Source: Planctomycetota bacterium (GTDB taxonomy: Bacteria > Planctomycetota > UBA1135). Taken from it: a DNA stretch of 36,507 bases. The stretch lies in NCBI GenBank assembly GCA_030749235.1, contig JASMKM010000092.1:1-36507 (forward strand), written 5' to 3'. The translations under genes and the position numbers were made by a program. Below, piece after piece: positions 8,710 to 16,510 of this stretch; position 1 is the stretch's first letter, and every line of letters starts with the position of its first letter. A model generated the notes under the pieces. That model was not told the DNA's origin. It ran no database searches and worked only from the letters and a program-made list of their open reading frames with translations.

Positions 8710-9027
8710 TTAGGCGCGAATCTCCTTCACGCGGATGTGCGTGTACTTCTGACGATGGCCAACGCTGGAGCGGCTGCTCTTGCGGCGGCGGAACTTGGCG
8801 ACGGTGATCTTCTTATCAAGAACCTCACCGACGACTTCGGCGACCACAGAGGCGCCATCGACATTTGGGGTGCCGACTTCGACAGATCCATCCTCCTTCT
8901 TCAGGAGCTGGACTTGATCGAAGACGAGTTCACTGCCGGCTTCAGCGGCGGACATGCGGTCAATCCACAGGTCTTCACCAGGCGTGAGAGTCAGGCAGCG
9001 GGAGCGGTCGCGGACGATTGCGTACAA
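8710..9027 (-). CDS. rplU: 50S ribosomal protein L21
   Basis: A 105-aa protein that binds 23S rRNA. The C-terminal half is clear: VAKFRRRKSSRS followed by GHRQKYTHIRV. The N-terminus (YAIVRDRSRCLTLTPGEDL) lacks the usual GGKQ motif, so this half is divergent. The start is TTG at 9027, with AGGA about 8 nt upstream and a position matching the family N-terminus; a longer frame upstream would run into the RNase gene and does not resemble L21. It follows the RNase E/G gene by 32 bp, as rng/rne and rplU often cluster. Confidence 0.92.
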   Translation of the reverse strand: MYAIVRDRSRCLTLTPGEDLWIDRMSAAEAGSELVFDQVQLLKKEDGSVEVGTPNVDGASVVAEVVGEVLDKKITVAKFRRRKSSRSSVGHRQKYTHIRVKEIRA

Positions 9028-9059
9028 GGTAGTTTTCCTATGCAAAAGGGCCGGACATT

Positions 9060-10691
9060 TTAACGGGGGTCCGAAGCATCGGCAAGAGCAGTCATGGGTT
9101 CTAGGACAGATTCTCCAGAGGGAACCTGTGGGTCTTCCACGAACTCGACCTTGTGAGGGAGTCCCTGGAGGGCGATCTGATGACGACGCAGCTGGTGTAC
9201 AACCCCCTCTTGCGCACGGATTCGCACCATCCAAGCGCCCGAAAGCGCCCTCAGACGGCGCAGGACGCGCAAGGCGCCGGCACTGTGGTGGGCATAATTG
9301 CCACTGCCGCCACAGCTGCGGCACATGGCATCGGCGGCGCGGCCGGGACCGGTGCCAAGGCGACGGCGGGTGAAGGAGAACAAGCCGAAGCTGCCAATAC
9401 GCCCGGTCTTCATGCGTGCGCGATCGCCCCGCAGCGCCTCGCGCATGGCTTCCTCAACCTGACGGCGATTCTCCGGTTCCCGCATGTCGATGAAATCGAC
9501 CACAATGATGCCACCCAGGTCGCGCAGGCGCACCTGATTGGCGACCTCCTCGACCGCCAGAAGGTTGGTCTGCAACGCGGTCTCCTCCAAGGTGGTGCCT
9601 TCGATACGACCGCTGTTGACGTCGACGGCGGTCAACGCTTCGGTGGGGTGGATCACAATCGAAGCACCGCGCCCGATCGGTACGCGGCTGCGGAACAAGC
9701 GCTGGTAATCGGTTTCCAAGGCAAGCTGCTCAAACAAGGGCACCTCGTCCTCGTAGAGACGCAAATCGACTCGATTGCTGGCGCCCTTTCGTTCTAGGAA
9801 CTCAGCGATGGCCTTGAAGCTCTCTTGCTCATCGCAGCAAATCGATTCGATCCCAGCGTGAAAAAGTTCGCGAATGGCGCGCATCACGATCGTCTCCTCC
9901 TCGACCAACATGACTGGTGGTTGCGCTGCGGACGCCGTCTTGGTCATGCTCTTGATGCGCTTTTGGATGCGCGTCATGTCGGCCTGTAGCACGCGTTTGG
10001 GTTCGCCGGCAGCGGCAGTCCGGGCGATCACCGGCAGCCCTTCACCAGCTCCCAAATCGGTAAGGACCTCGCGCAGTCGTTCCCGCTCCTCGGTCTCCTC
10101 GATGCGGCGGCTGACACCGATACGCCCCAAGGACGGCATCCATACCAAGCCGAAACCGGCCAAGGAGATGATCGTCGACAAAGTGGCGCCCTTACCACGC
10201 ACCGGGTCACGCACCACTTGCACGACCACGGCACGCCCCACCTCCAACAAATCGGAGATACGGGCCGGTGCGGCGGTCTCGGCTTCGAGTGAGGAGTCGG
10301 CATCGACATCGGCATCGTGACCCACATCCGTGTCGGAATCCACATCGGCATCGGCGTCGACCGCCGCCTCTGGGTCCTCCCCACTCATTGGCACCTCACG
10401 TTCGATTACCGTGGTGGCAGCGGTCATCGCGTCAACACTGGCATCCTGATAAGCCGGATGCACATTGCCGACATGCAAGAAACCCGCGCGCCGGTCGCCG
10501 AAATCGACGAATGCGGCATCGAGGCTGTCTTCGACCTGCTTGACCACTCCGAGGTAGACATTGCCCACCATCGAACCAGCGTCGGGGCGGCCACTGCGCA
10601 GGTCACAAATTTTGCCTTGATCAAGTAAGGCAATGCGCACCTCCTCCGGGTCACGTGCGTTAACCACCAACATGTTTCCGGATCGTGACAT
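9060..10691 (-). CDS. rng: Ribonuclease E/G family endoribonuclease
   Basis: Cleaves single-stranded RNA in mRNA decay and rRNA or tRNA maturation. The 543-aa protein has an N-terminal S1 domain (about 38-180, GNVYLGVVKQV and AAFVDFG), RNase H-like and 5'-sensor parts, and the catalytic aspartates in VDVNSG (Asp357) and DFIDM (Asp402). The zinc-link pair is CRSC (457-460) before GGSG. No long C-terminal degradosome scaffold follows, so it is closer to RNase G in length. An Asp/Ala-rich insertion at about 105-140 splits the S1 domain. It lies between ptsH and rplU with gaps of 3 and 32 bp. The choice of rng over rne is by length only. Confidence 0.9.
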   Translation of the reverse strand: MSRSGNMLVVNARDPEEVRIALLDQGKICDLRSGRPDAGSMVGNVYLGVVKQVEDSLDAAFVDFGDRRAGFLHVGNVHPAYQDASVDAMTAATTVIEREVPMSGEDPEAAVDADADVDSDTDVGHDADVDADSSLEAETAAPARISDLLEVGRAVVVQVVRDPVRGKGATLSTIISLAGFGLVWMPSLGRIGVSRRIEETEERERLREVLTDLGAGEGLPVIARTAAAGEPKRVLQADMTRIQKRIKSMTKTASAAQPPVMLVEEETIVMRAIRELFHAGIESICCDEQESFKAIAEFLERKGASNRVDLRLYEDEVPLFEQLALETDYQRLFRSRVPIGRGASIVIHPTEALTAVDVNSGRIEGTTLEETALQTNLLAVEEVANQVRLRDLGGIIVVDFIDMREPENRRQVEEAMREALRGDRARMKTGRIGSFGLFSFTRRRLGTGPGRAADAMCRSCGGSGNYAHHSAGALRVLRRLRALSGAWMVRIRAQEGVVHQLRRHQIALQGLPHKVEFVEDPQVPSGESVLEPMTALADASDPR

Positions 10692-10694
10692 GGT

Positions 10695-10964
10695 TCAGTC
10701 TTGATCGGCGCAGAGTATCTCCACCATCTTGGTGGCTGCCTGCTCGGCTTGTGGACCAGAAGCATGCACTTCAATCACAGCACCATGGGCGGCGCCGAGG
10801 GTCATCACCGACAGAATGCTGCGTGCATCCGCCACCCTCCCATCGCAATGCAATTCGATGGTGGCTTCAAAGTCGATCGCTGCCGACACGATGGCATGGC
10901 TCGGACGAGCATGGATGCCATGTGAATTCACGACCTTCGCCTTGAGGACGATGGTCTCTAACAT
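10695..10964 (-). CDS. ptsH: HPr-family phosphocarrier protein
   Basis: An 89-aa HPr-like protein that relays phosphate in a phosphotransferase chain. The active-site histidine is His18 in HGIHARPS. The regulatory serine position is kept as Ser49 in RSILSVMTLGA, the context that HPr kinase recognises in organisms that have it. It is followed 3 bp later by the RNase E/G gene and preceded 11 bp by an EIIA gene. Neither enzyme I nor a sugar permease is in the window, so a regulatory PTS is likely. Confidence 0.92.
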   Translation of the reverse strand: MLETIVLKAKVVNSHGIHARPSHAIVSAAIDFEATIELHCDGRVADARSILSVMTLGAAHGAVIEVHASGPQAEQAATKMVEILCADQD

Positions 10965-10975
10965 GTTTGATTCGC

Positions 10976-11437
10976 TTAAGCCGCAGCCAGCTCGGACAGG
11001 AGATCAATTACCTGCTGAGCTTCAGTGGCTTGGACCGAGAACGACACGAAATCTTCGTGCTTGGCGATGCTGGCCAACCAGCGCAGCAGACCAAGGTGTT
11101 CGTCGGCACCCTCTTCGGGGCGGACCACACAGAAGAATACATTCACAACGCTGCCATCGAGGGCAGCGAAATCGAGGCCTTCCTTATGGATGCCGACGAC
11201 GACGGCGACATCGGTGATGCCAGCCATCTTGACGTGAGGCATGCCTACGCCAGCGTCGCCGGTAGAGCCTTGCGCTTCGCGTGCAATCAAAGCAGTTAGC
11301 AACTCATCCTTACGCTCGGCCAGGGCGGCATTGTTCGCCACCATCTGGTCGACCATTGCAGCCAAGGCGCTGTCGGAGTCGGAAACCTGAAGGTCAAGCA
11401 GTATGGACTGCTCGGAAAAGAGATCCACGTAGTTCAT
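10976..11437 (-). CDS. ptsN: PTS EIIA protein of the fructose/nitrogen type
   Basis: A 153-aa stand-alone EIIA domain. The phospho-accepting histidine is His68 in GVGMPHVKM, preceded by the family motif REAQGSTGDAG. A free EIIA beside HPr and a hibernation factor is the arrangement of the nitrogen-type PTS (PtsN), which controls other proteins by its phosphorylation state instead of importing sugar. No EIIB or EIIC domain is attached. hpf lies 17 bp upstream and ptsH 11 bp downstream. Confidence 0.87.
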   Translation of the reverse strand: MNYVDLFSEQSILLDLQVSDSDSALAAMVDQMVANNAALAERKDELLTALIAREAQGSTGDAGVGMPHVKMAGITDVAVVVGIHKEGLDFAALDGSVVNVFFCVVRPEEGADEHLGLLRWLASIAKHEDFVSFSVQATEAQQVIDLLSELAAA

Positions 11438-11454
11438 GGAGTATTGTGATTCCG

Positions 11455-11760
11455 CTAGTGAGGACGACGGTCCTTCGCGGATTGTTTTTCTTTGGATTTG
11501 AGGAACTGGCGCTCGAGCTTGCCGACGACGCCGTCGACGGCCGTGCGGCCGTCGGATGCCTTATCAGAGGCAACAAAAGATTCACCACGACGACGGTGGA
11601 TGATGACGTCACAGGTCACCTCTCCGCCATCATGGTCAAAGACAATCTCACCCTGTTCAAATTCCTCACCAAGGCGCTCGATATGGTTGAGCTGCTTCTG
11701 GGCATATTCCAGAAGGGCCTGTGGGAAGGACTCGTGACGACAAGTAGTTTCGATTCTCAT
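11455..11760 (-). CDS. hpf: Ribosome hibernation promoting factor, short form
   Basis: A 101-aa protein of the HPF/YfiA family, which binds the decoding region of idle ribosomes. It shows the sigma54-modulation/S30AE pattern: an early helix (SFPQALLEYAQKQLNHIERL), the strand GGEVTCDVIIH, then FVASDKASDGRTAVDGVVGKLERQ, and a basic tail. It lacks the long-form dimerisation domain. The ATG at 11760 gives the family N-terminus; a longer open frame upstream runs through truA and is a shadow. Next to ptsN, as in many proteobacterial rpoN-hpf-ptsN loci, although rpoN is not here. Confidence 0.85.
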   Translation of the reverse strand: MRIETTCRHESFPQALLEYAQKQLNHIERLGEEFEQGEIVFDHDGGEVTCDVIIHRRRGESFVASDKASDGRTAVDGVVGKLERQFLKSKEKQSAKDRRPH

Positions 11761-11794
11761 GTTTTTCGGGGGTGGTGAGAGATGCCCACCACCA

Positions 11795-12613
11795 TCAAGG
11801 ATACGTGCTCCCCGATTCCCCGCAAAGCCTTGTGAAGGGATTCGGCTGGTAGAACACGCGCCACAGGTAAAGACCCTCCGCTGGGGCGGTTGCACCTGCT
11901 CGCTGGCGATCGCGGCTGTCTCGCACGTTGGCCACCCATTGTGGACCACGCTTGCCATAGCCAACCTCCAATAAGCTGCCAACCATATTGCGCACTTGGC
12001 GGTAAAGAAAGCCTTTGCCGCGAAAATGGAAAGCCAAGCCGCCGCGCATCGGCTGGATGTGGGCTGCGGTGATGGTGCGGATGGTGGTCGTGGTGCTGCG
12101 CCCAGCAGCGGCGAAGGCTTCGAAGTCGTGAGTGCCAATCAAGGCCAGCAGCGCCTCGCGCATCGGCTCCAGCTGCAGCGGGCGTCGAATCCAGGCCACC
12201 TTGCCGCGCTGCAATACCGGCCGCTCCGGGCCGGTGGCGGCAAAAAAGACATAGTGTTTGCCGACGGCACTTTGGCAGGCGTGGAAACCAGCTGGTGCTT
12301 CGACGGCCTGACGCACTGCCAGATCATCGGGTAGATAGGCGTTCATAGCGCGCGCGATCTTGTGTGCCGGCATCCGTTTCACCGCTGGCAGATGCACAAC
12401 CTGGCCATAGGCATGCACGCCACTGTCGGTACGTCCACTGCCATGCACCACCTGACGTTCGCCGGAGACCGCGGCCCATGCGGTTTCCAATTCCTCCTGC
12501 ACGGTGCGGAAACCTGGCTGACGTTGAAAGCCGCAGAAACCACCACCGTCGTACTTCACGACCATGGCGACACGGCGCGGTGCGACGAAGGCTGCAGCAG
12601 GATCTTCAGTCAT
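11795..12613 (-). CDS. truA: tRNA pseudouridine(38-40) synthase
   Basis: Isomerises uridines 38-40 in the anticodon stem of tRNAs. The 272-aa protein has the catalytic aspartate in GSGRTDSGVHA, the early KYDGGGFCGFQRQP motif, and the late FLYRQVRNMVGSLLEVG segment. The ATG at 12613 overlaps the end of recR by 8 bp, so the two are translationally coupled. hpf follows after 34 bp. Confidence 0.95.
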   Translation of the reverse strand: MTEDPAAAFVAPRRVAMVVKYDGGGFCGFQRQPGFRTVQEELETAWAAVSGERQVVHGSGRTDSGVHAYGQVVHLPAVKRMPAHKIARAMNAYLPDDLAVRQAVEAPAGFHACQSAVGKHYVFFAATGPERPVLQRGKVAWIRRPLQLEPMREALLALIGTHDFEAFAAAGRSTTTTIRTITAAHIQPMRGGLAFHFRGKGFLYRQVRNMVGSLLEVGYGKRGPQWVANVRDSRDRQRAGATAPAEGLYLWRVFYQPNPFTRLCGESGSTYP

Positions 12614-13208
12614 TCAACGGGTGACGCCCGCGATAGGCGTCGGCAAGGATCTCGCCGTGCAGATACTCCAATCGTGCCCCAGCAGGCAAGCCACGCGCCA
12701 ACCGCGTGATATGGGCGTCGGTGTCGGCAAGGATCTCGAGCACGCTCAAGGCAGCACCTTCGCCTTCGCGATCGGGCGCGGTGGCGAGCACCACCTCCTT
12801 CACCCCTTCATGTTCAACCCGCCGACGTAAAGCGGTCAATGCGTTGGCGTCGGGCTCGGCCCCTTCTCGAGGTGCGAAGCCTTCGAGCAGCACATGATAA
12901 AGCCCATCGTGCACGCCGGCACTCTCGAGCTTCTCCACTTCACGCGGACCTTCGACCACGCAAACCACGCTGCGGTCACGGTCCTGGTCGGAGCAGATCG
13001 AACAAGGCGACCGCAAGGTGATGTTGCCGCAGGTCTCGCAACGCTCGGTCTCGATGCGCGCATCGCGCAAGGCCATCGCCAAGTCGGCGACTTCCTCACG
13101 CGAGGATCGCAGTACATGCAAAGCCATACGCTCGGCACTACGCGCGCCGACGCCGGGGAAACGCTCCAAGGCGCGAATCAGCCGTTCCAGTGGTTCCGGG
13201 AACGCCAC
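12606..13208 (-). CDS. recR: Recombination mediator protein RecR
   Basis: Acts with RecF/RecO to load RecA at gaps. The 200-aa protein contains the N-terminal helix-hairpin-helix (LERFPGVGARSAERMA), a four-cysteine zinc finger (CETCGN to CSIC) and the Toprim domain with VVEGPREV and TAPDREGEGAAL. Starts with GTG at 13208, two bases after the ybaB stop. The dnaX-ybaB-recR order is conserved across bacteria. Confidence 0.96.
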   Translation of the reverse strand: MAFPEPLERLIRALERFPGVGARSAERMALHVLRSSREEVADLAMALRDARIETERCETCGNITLRSPCSICSDQDRDRSVVCVVEGPREVEKLESAGVHDGLYHVLLEGFAPREGAEPDANALTALRRRVEHEGVKEVVLATAPDREGEGAALSVLEILADTDAHITRLARGLPAGARLEYLHGEILADAYRGRHPLND

Positions 13209-13210
13209 GT

Positions 13211-13534
13211 CTACATCATGCCTGGCAGGCCCATGCCACCGGTCACACCTTTCATCGCTTCCGAGTGGGCGGTTTCCGCTTGCTTCAAGGCTTCCTTGAC
13301 GGCGGCACCGACCAAGTCCTCGAGCATCTCGACCTCGGCCGGGTCGACCACTTCCGCATCGATCTTAATCGATTCGAATTCACGCGCGCCATTGACCACG
13401 ACCTTTACCGCACCACCACCGGCACTACCTTCGAAGCTCTTCTTGTTGAGCTCGTCCTGCATGTCGGAAACTTGCTGCTGCATTTTTTTGGCTTGGCGCA
13501 ACAGGCCACCAAGATCACCGAGACTTCCTGCCAT
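13211..13534 (-). CDS. ybaB: YbaB/EbfC family nucleoid-associated protein
   Basis: A 107-aa small dimeric DNA-binding protein. Typical pattern: an N-terminal coiled-coil helix (LLRQAKKMQQQVSDMQDEL), the Gly-rich GGGAVKVVVNG strand, then IKIDAEVVDPAEVEMLEDLV and a Met/Gly tail. It sits between dnaX (21 bp upstream) and recR, the classic position for the gene. Confidence 0.94.
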   Translation of the reverse strand: MAGSLGDLGGLLRQAKKMQQQVSDMQDELNKKSFEGSAGGGAVKVVVNGAREFESIKIDAEVVDPAEVEMLEDLVGAAVKEALKQAETAHSEAMKGVTGGMGLPGMM

Positions 13535-13555
13535 CGTTTCTTTTCTGTTTTATTG

Positions 13556-15226
13556 TTAGGGCGTTTCCTCTTGTCCGCCGAAGGATTCGAGCAGACTGTC
13601 GACCACCGGATCCTGCTCTACGCGAGTGCCGGTGTCAAAGGTGAAGCGCCATGGCCCGGGGCTCCATGCCAAACGGGCCAATGCCTTCAGTTCAATCGGG
13701 TCCTCGACCAGATTGCGATCACGTTGTTCCAGGGGATACAAGGTGATGACGACGTTGTTGTCTTCAAGCGCACCGCTGACGAAGTTGCGTCGCACGACCG
13801 CTGCCAAGGTTGGGCGTTCGTTCTCGAGGCGCTGTAGCAAGGCTTCGATGTCGCGCAGGACGACGCTGCTGGGTGGCGCAGGAGCCGTCGCTGCGGGTGC
13901 TTGCACTGGCGTGGCCTGTGGTTCAACTGGCGCTGGTGCAACCGGTACTGGAACTACTGCAGCGGCCTTCGGCTTGGCTGGCACAGGCGCAGCAGACGCT
14001 GATTGCGTTGCCTGAGGTGCTGCTGCAGCCGGCGCGACCTTTGCTGCGGCAGCGACCGGCGCCTGGTAGTCACTGCCTTGGCTCTTTCCCAGCAGTTGCG
14101 CCAGGTCGAAGAAATGACCGACGCGGGCAGCCCGCAACAAGGTCCATTCCAGCAAGGCGCGAGCGCCCAAAGGAGACTTCTGCATGCGACTTTCCAAGTG
14201 GAACATCATGCCGAGCACCCCCTCCAGATTGTCGCGCCCCATCTGGCGCGCCAGTTCAATCATGCGCGTACGGCGCTCCGGAGCCGGTTCCACCCCAAGT
14301 GCATCTTCCCCCAGCAAGGCCACATGCAACAAGTCGCGCAACGCATCGACGGCTTGCTCGACGAAGTCGCGTTCGGTACCACCACGCTCCAGGAAGCCTT
14401 CGACCTGTTGCAGGATGACGGCGGGCTGGTCAGCAGCCATGGCTTCGAACAAGGTCAACCAACGCTCCGGACGAGCCAAGCCGGCCACGCTTTCCAGATC
14501 ATCCAGGGTGACCTTCTCACCGGCAGTGGCAAGCACCTGATCGAGCATCGATTCAGCATCGCGCATACCGCCACGGCAACCACGCGAGATTGCCTGCAGC
14601 ACTTCCGCGTCGACCTGCATGCCTTCGGCTTCACAGACGCGCACCAACTTGGCTTGGATGTCGACCTCGCGTAAGCGTCGGAACTCGAACATCTGACAAC
14701 GCGACACAATGGTGTCGGGGATCTTGTGCGGATCGGTGGTGGCGAACAGGAACATCGCATGCTCCGGCGGCTCCTCCAGCGTCTTCAACAGAGCGTCGAA
14801 GGCTTGGCCGGATAGGCGTTGCACCTCGTCAATGATGTAGATCTTGCGGCGATCACGAATCGGTTGAGTCTGTACGGCATCGCGGATGCCACGCACGTCG
14901 TCTACGCCGTTGTTCGATGCACCATCGATCTCGATCACGTCGATGTCGCCGCCGCGTTCGATATCACGGCACATGGCGCATTGCAGGCAGGGCTCCACCG
15001 TGGGCCCTTGCTCACAGTTCATCGACTTGGCGATGATGCGTGCGGTGGTGGTCTTACCTACACCACGCGGGCCGATCAGCAGATAGGCCTGACCGACGCG
15101 CTGACGCTCGATCGCACGGCTGAGCGCGTGCACGATATGCTCCTGACCGATAACCTCGGAGAACGTACGCGGGCGATATTTGCGCGCAAAAACGCGGTAG
15201 GTCGGGGCGGGCTCGCTCACTTGCAT
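13556..15226 (-). CDS. dnaX: DNA polymerase III subunit gamma/tau
   Basis: Clamp-loader ATPase of the replicase. The 556-aa protein has a Walker A GPRGVGKTT (52-60), a four-cysteine zinc module (Cys71, 80, 83, 86), Walker B IIDEVQRLS (131-139; the usual His after Val is Gln) and sensor 1 around FLFATTDP. An Ala/Pro-rich linker (about 390-460) leads to a C-terminal tau-like domain. I saw no A-rich slippery site for a programmed frameshift giving gamma. The ATG at 15226 gives the conserved N-terminus (KYRPRTFSEVIGQ). The SRP RNA gene lies directly upstream. Confidence 0.96.
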   Translation of the reverse strand: MQVSEPAPTYRVFARKYRPRTFSEVIGQEHIVHALSRAIERQRVGQAYLLIGPRGVGKTTTARIIAKSMNCEQGPTVEPCLQCAMCRDIERGGDIDVIEIDGASNNGVDDVRGIRDAVQTQPIRDRRKIYIIDEVQRLSGQAFDALLKTLEEPPEHAMFLFATTDPHKIPDTIVSRCQMFEFRRLREVDIQAKLVRVCEAEGMQVDAEVLQAISRGCRGGMRDAESMLDQVLATAGEKVTLDDLESVAGLARPERWLTLFEAMAADQPAVILQQVEGFLERGGTERDFVEQAVDALRDLLHVALLGEDALGVEPAPERRTRMIELARQMGRDNLEGVLGMMFHLESRMQKSPLGARALLEWTLLRAARVGHFFDLAQLLGKSQGSDYQAPVAAAAKVAPAAAAPQATQSASAAPVPAKPKAAAVVPVPVAPAPVEPQATPVQAPAATAPAPPSSVVLRDIEALLQRLENERPTLAAVVRRNFVSGALEDNNVVITLYPLEQRDRNLVEDPIELKALARLAWSPGPWRFTFDTGTRVEQDPVVDSLLESFGGQEETP

Positions 15227-15299
15227 ATCCTAGCAGCCATCAGGGCAGCCGCCTTGGCCGCTCAAAACCTGCGGCTCTGGCCCAAGGGAGGGGTTTTTT

Positions 15300-15420
15300 G
15301 TAGGAACCGGAAGCCCGGACATCCACGGCGCCCGAGAACTTCCCCTTAGGGCTGCTTCGTTCCCGACCTGACCCGGTTCAAGAAAGTCTCGCCGCGTGGC
15401 GCCGGACTCCCGGTTCCTAC
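15300..15420 (-). ncRNA. ffs: Signal recognition particle RNA, 4.5S type
   Basis: The minus strand carries the SRP RNA core GGTCAGGTC-GGGAAC-GAAGCAG-CCC: the symmetric and asymmetric loops and the GGAA tetraloop that bind Ffh. The outer ends pair as GTAGGAACCGG with CCGGTTCCTAC, giving a single hairpin of about 121 nt with no Alu domain. The tetraloop is closed by G-C instead of the usual C-G. It lies between tRNA-Ser and dnaX, as ffs does in other bacteria with this gene order. The ends are set by the terminal helix and may be off by a few bases. Confidence 0.92.
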
Positions 15421-15431
15421 AAAAGACCGAA

Positions 15432-15519
15432 TGGCGGAGAGGGAGGGATTTGAACCCTCGGTACCTTACGATACACACGCTTTCCAAGCGTGCTCATTCG
15501 GCCACTCTGACACCTCTCC
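15432..15519 (-). tRNA. tRNA-Ser (anticodon GGA)
   Basis: An 88-nt cloverleaf with GGAGAGG/CCTCTCC acceptor stem, class II long variable arm, T-arm with GGTTCAAATCC, and loop CTTGGAAAG giving anticodon GGA for UCC/UCU codons. Discriminator G73 and CCA are encoded. The second tRNA-Ser is 38 bp upstream. Confidence 0.96.
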
Positions 15520-15557
15520 ACGAATTCGGAAAAACAACGAATCCCTCGGTGAGGGAT

Positions 15558-15647
15558 TGGCGGAGAGGGAGGGATTTGAACCCTCGGTGGCCTCTCGACC
15601 ACACTGGTTTTCGAAACCAGCCCATTAAGCCGCTCTGGCACCTCTCC
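15558..15647 (-). tRNA. tRNA-Ser (anticodon CGA)
   Basis: A 90-nt class II tRNA with the same acceptor stem and T-arm as its neighbour. The anticodon stem CTGGT/ACCAG encloses TTCGAAA, giving anticodon CGA for UCG codons. CCA is encoded. Confidence 0.96.
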
Positions 15648-15691
15648 TTGGGCGGAGGATGATACCCGTGCCGACCTTACCAGGAAAGCCC

Positions 15692-16234
15692 CTATTCCTG
15701 ACCGCTTGGCGGGATTCGCTCCGAATCGTCTGCCAGTGGCTGTTTGGCGCGCTTGCGACGAAAGAAGTCACGCAAGAGGGTAGCGGATTCCTCGGCCAGC
15801 ACTCCGCCGACGGCTTCGATTCGATGATTAAGCCTTGGCAGCTCCAACAGCCTTGCCAAAGATTCCACCCCACCGAACTTGGGATCAGCGGCACCATAGA
15901 CCACTCGCTTGATCCGAGCATGCAAGAGTGCACCGGTGCATTGGATACAGGGCTCAAGAGTGCAATACAGCTCGGCCTCGACCAGACGCTTCTCTTCCAC
16001 GGCGGCAAAGGCTTGCGAAAGGGCTAGCATTTCGGCATGGGCGGTGGCGTCCTTCAAAGCCTCGACGCCATTTGCCCCGCGTCCGATGACCTGATTGCCA
16101 CGTACGACCACAGCTCCTACCGGAACCTCATCCTGCTCCCATGCGGCTCGCGCCTGCCGCAAGGCCATCTCCATGATCGCCTGATCACGCTCCTCCTGAC
16201 TCTCCGGCTCACGTAGTGGGAATAGCAAGGTCAT
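15692..16234 (-). CDS. tadA: tRNA adenosine(34) deaminase
   Basis: Deaminates A34 to inosine in tRNA-Arg(ACG). The 180-aa product has the zinc-deaminase motifs HAEM (catalytic Glu) and PCIQC (zinc cysteines) and the strand EVPVGAVVV. The start is uncertain: ATG 16234 is chosen, with AGG about 10 nt upstream, but GTG 16240 or the internal ATGs (MEMALRQAR) are possible; the family core begins near the last. Its own substrate tRNA lies 88 bp upstream on the same strand, and tRNA-Ser follows by 44 bp. Confidence 0.92.
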   Translation of the reverse strand: MTLLFPLREPESQEERDQAIMEMALRQARAAWEQDEVPVGAVVVRGNQVIGRGANGVEALKDATAHAEMLALSQAFAAVEEKRLVEAELYCTLEPCIQCTGALLHARIKRVVYGAADPKFGGVESLARLLELPRLNHRIEAVGGVLAEESATLLRDFFRRKRAKQPLADDSERIPPSGQE

Positions 16235-16322
16235 GTCCACAGCCTAGCGCAAACTTACTCAAATGCTCATCACTCACGAAACACGGCTGACTTCGCGCTT
16301 GAGGGGAAGGCCAACAAGTGAG

Positions 16323-16399
16323 TGGCGCGCCCGGGAGGATTCGAACCCCCAACCCCCTGATCCGTAGTCAAGTACTCTATCCAGTTGAGCTACGGGCGC
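16323..16399 (-). tRNA. tRNA-Arg (anticodon ACG)
   Basis: A 77-nt cloverleaf with acceptor GCGCCCG/CGGGCGC, anticodon stem CTTGA/TCAGG, loop CTACGGA giving anticodon ACG (read as ICG after TadA action), T-arm GGTTCGAATCC and encoded CCA. Confidence 0.97.
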
Positions 16400-16414
16400 T
16401 GATTTGAGAGGCAG

Positions 16415-16443
16415 ATTTCACAGTCGCCCAGGGCTGCCGTCAA
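16415..16443 (-). promoter_or_regulatory. Sigma70-type promoter for tRNA-Arg
   Basis: On the minus strand, TTGACG (16438-16443), a 17-bp spacer and TGAAAT (16415-16420) lie 15 bp before the tRNA 5' end. It fits a strong stable-RNA promoter and may also drive tadA. dnaE is divergent in the same 111-bp gap. Confidence 0.6.
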
Positions 16444-16510
16444 GACCTAAACGGAATTCTACTTCAGCCACCTCTAAGGGGCTGCGTATTGCTAGGCTAG
16501 TTGCCTGTCG

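Noticed and set aside
13556-15226. Possible programmed frameshift in dnaX
   Set aside because: No A-rich slippery heptamer with a following hairpin was seen near the end of the ATPase region; the full-length frame is intact.
15432-15647. Near-identical direct repeats of about 28 bp
   Set aside because: They are the shared acceptor stem and T-arm of two adjacent tRNA-Ser genes, not a mobile element or attachment site duplication.
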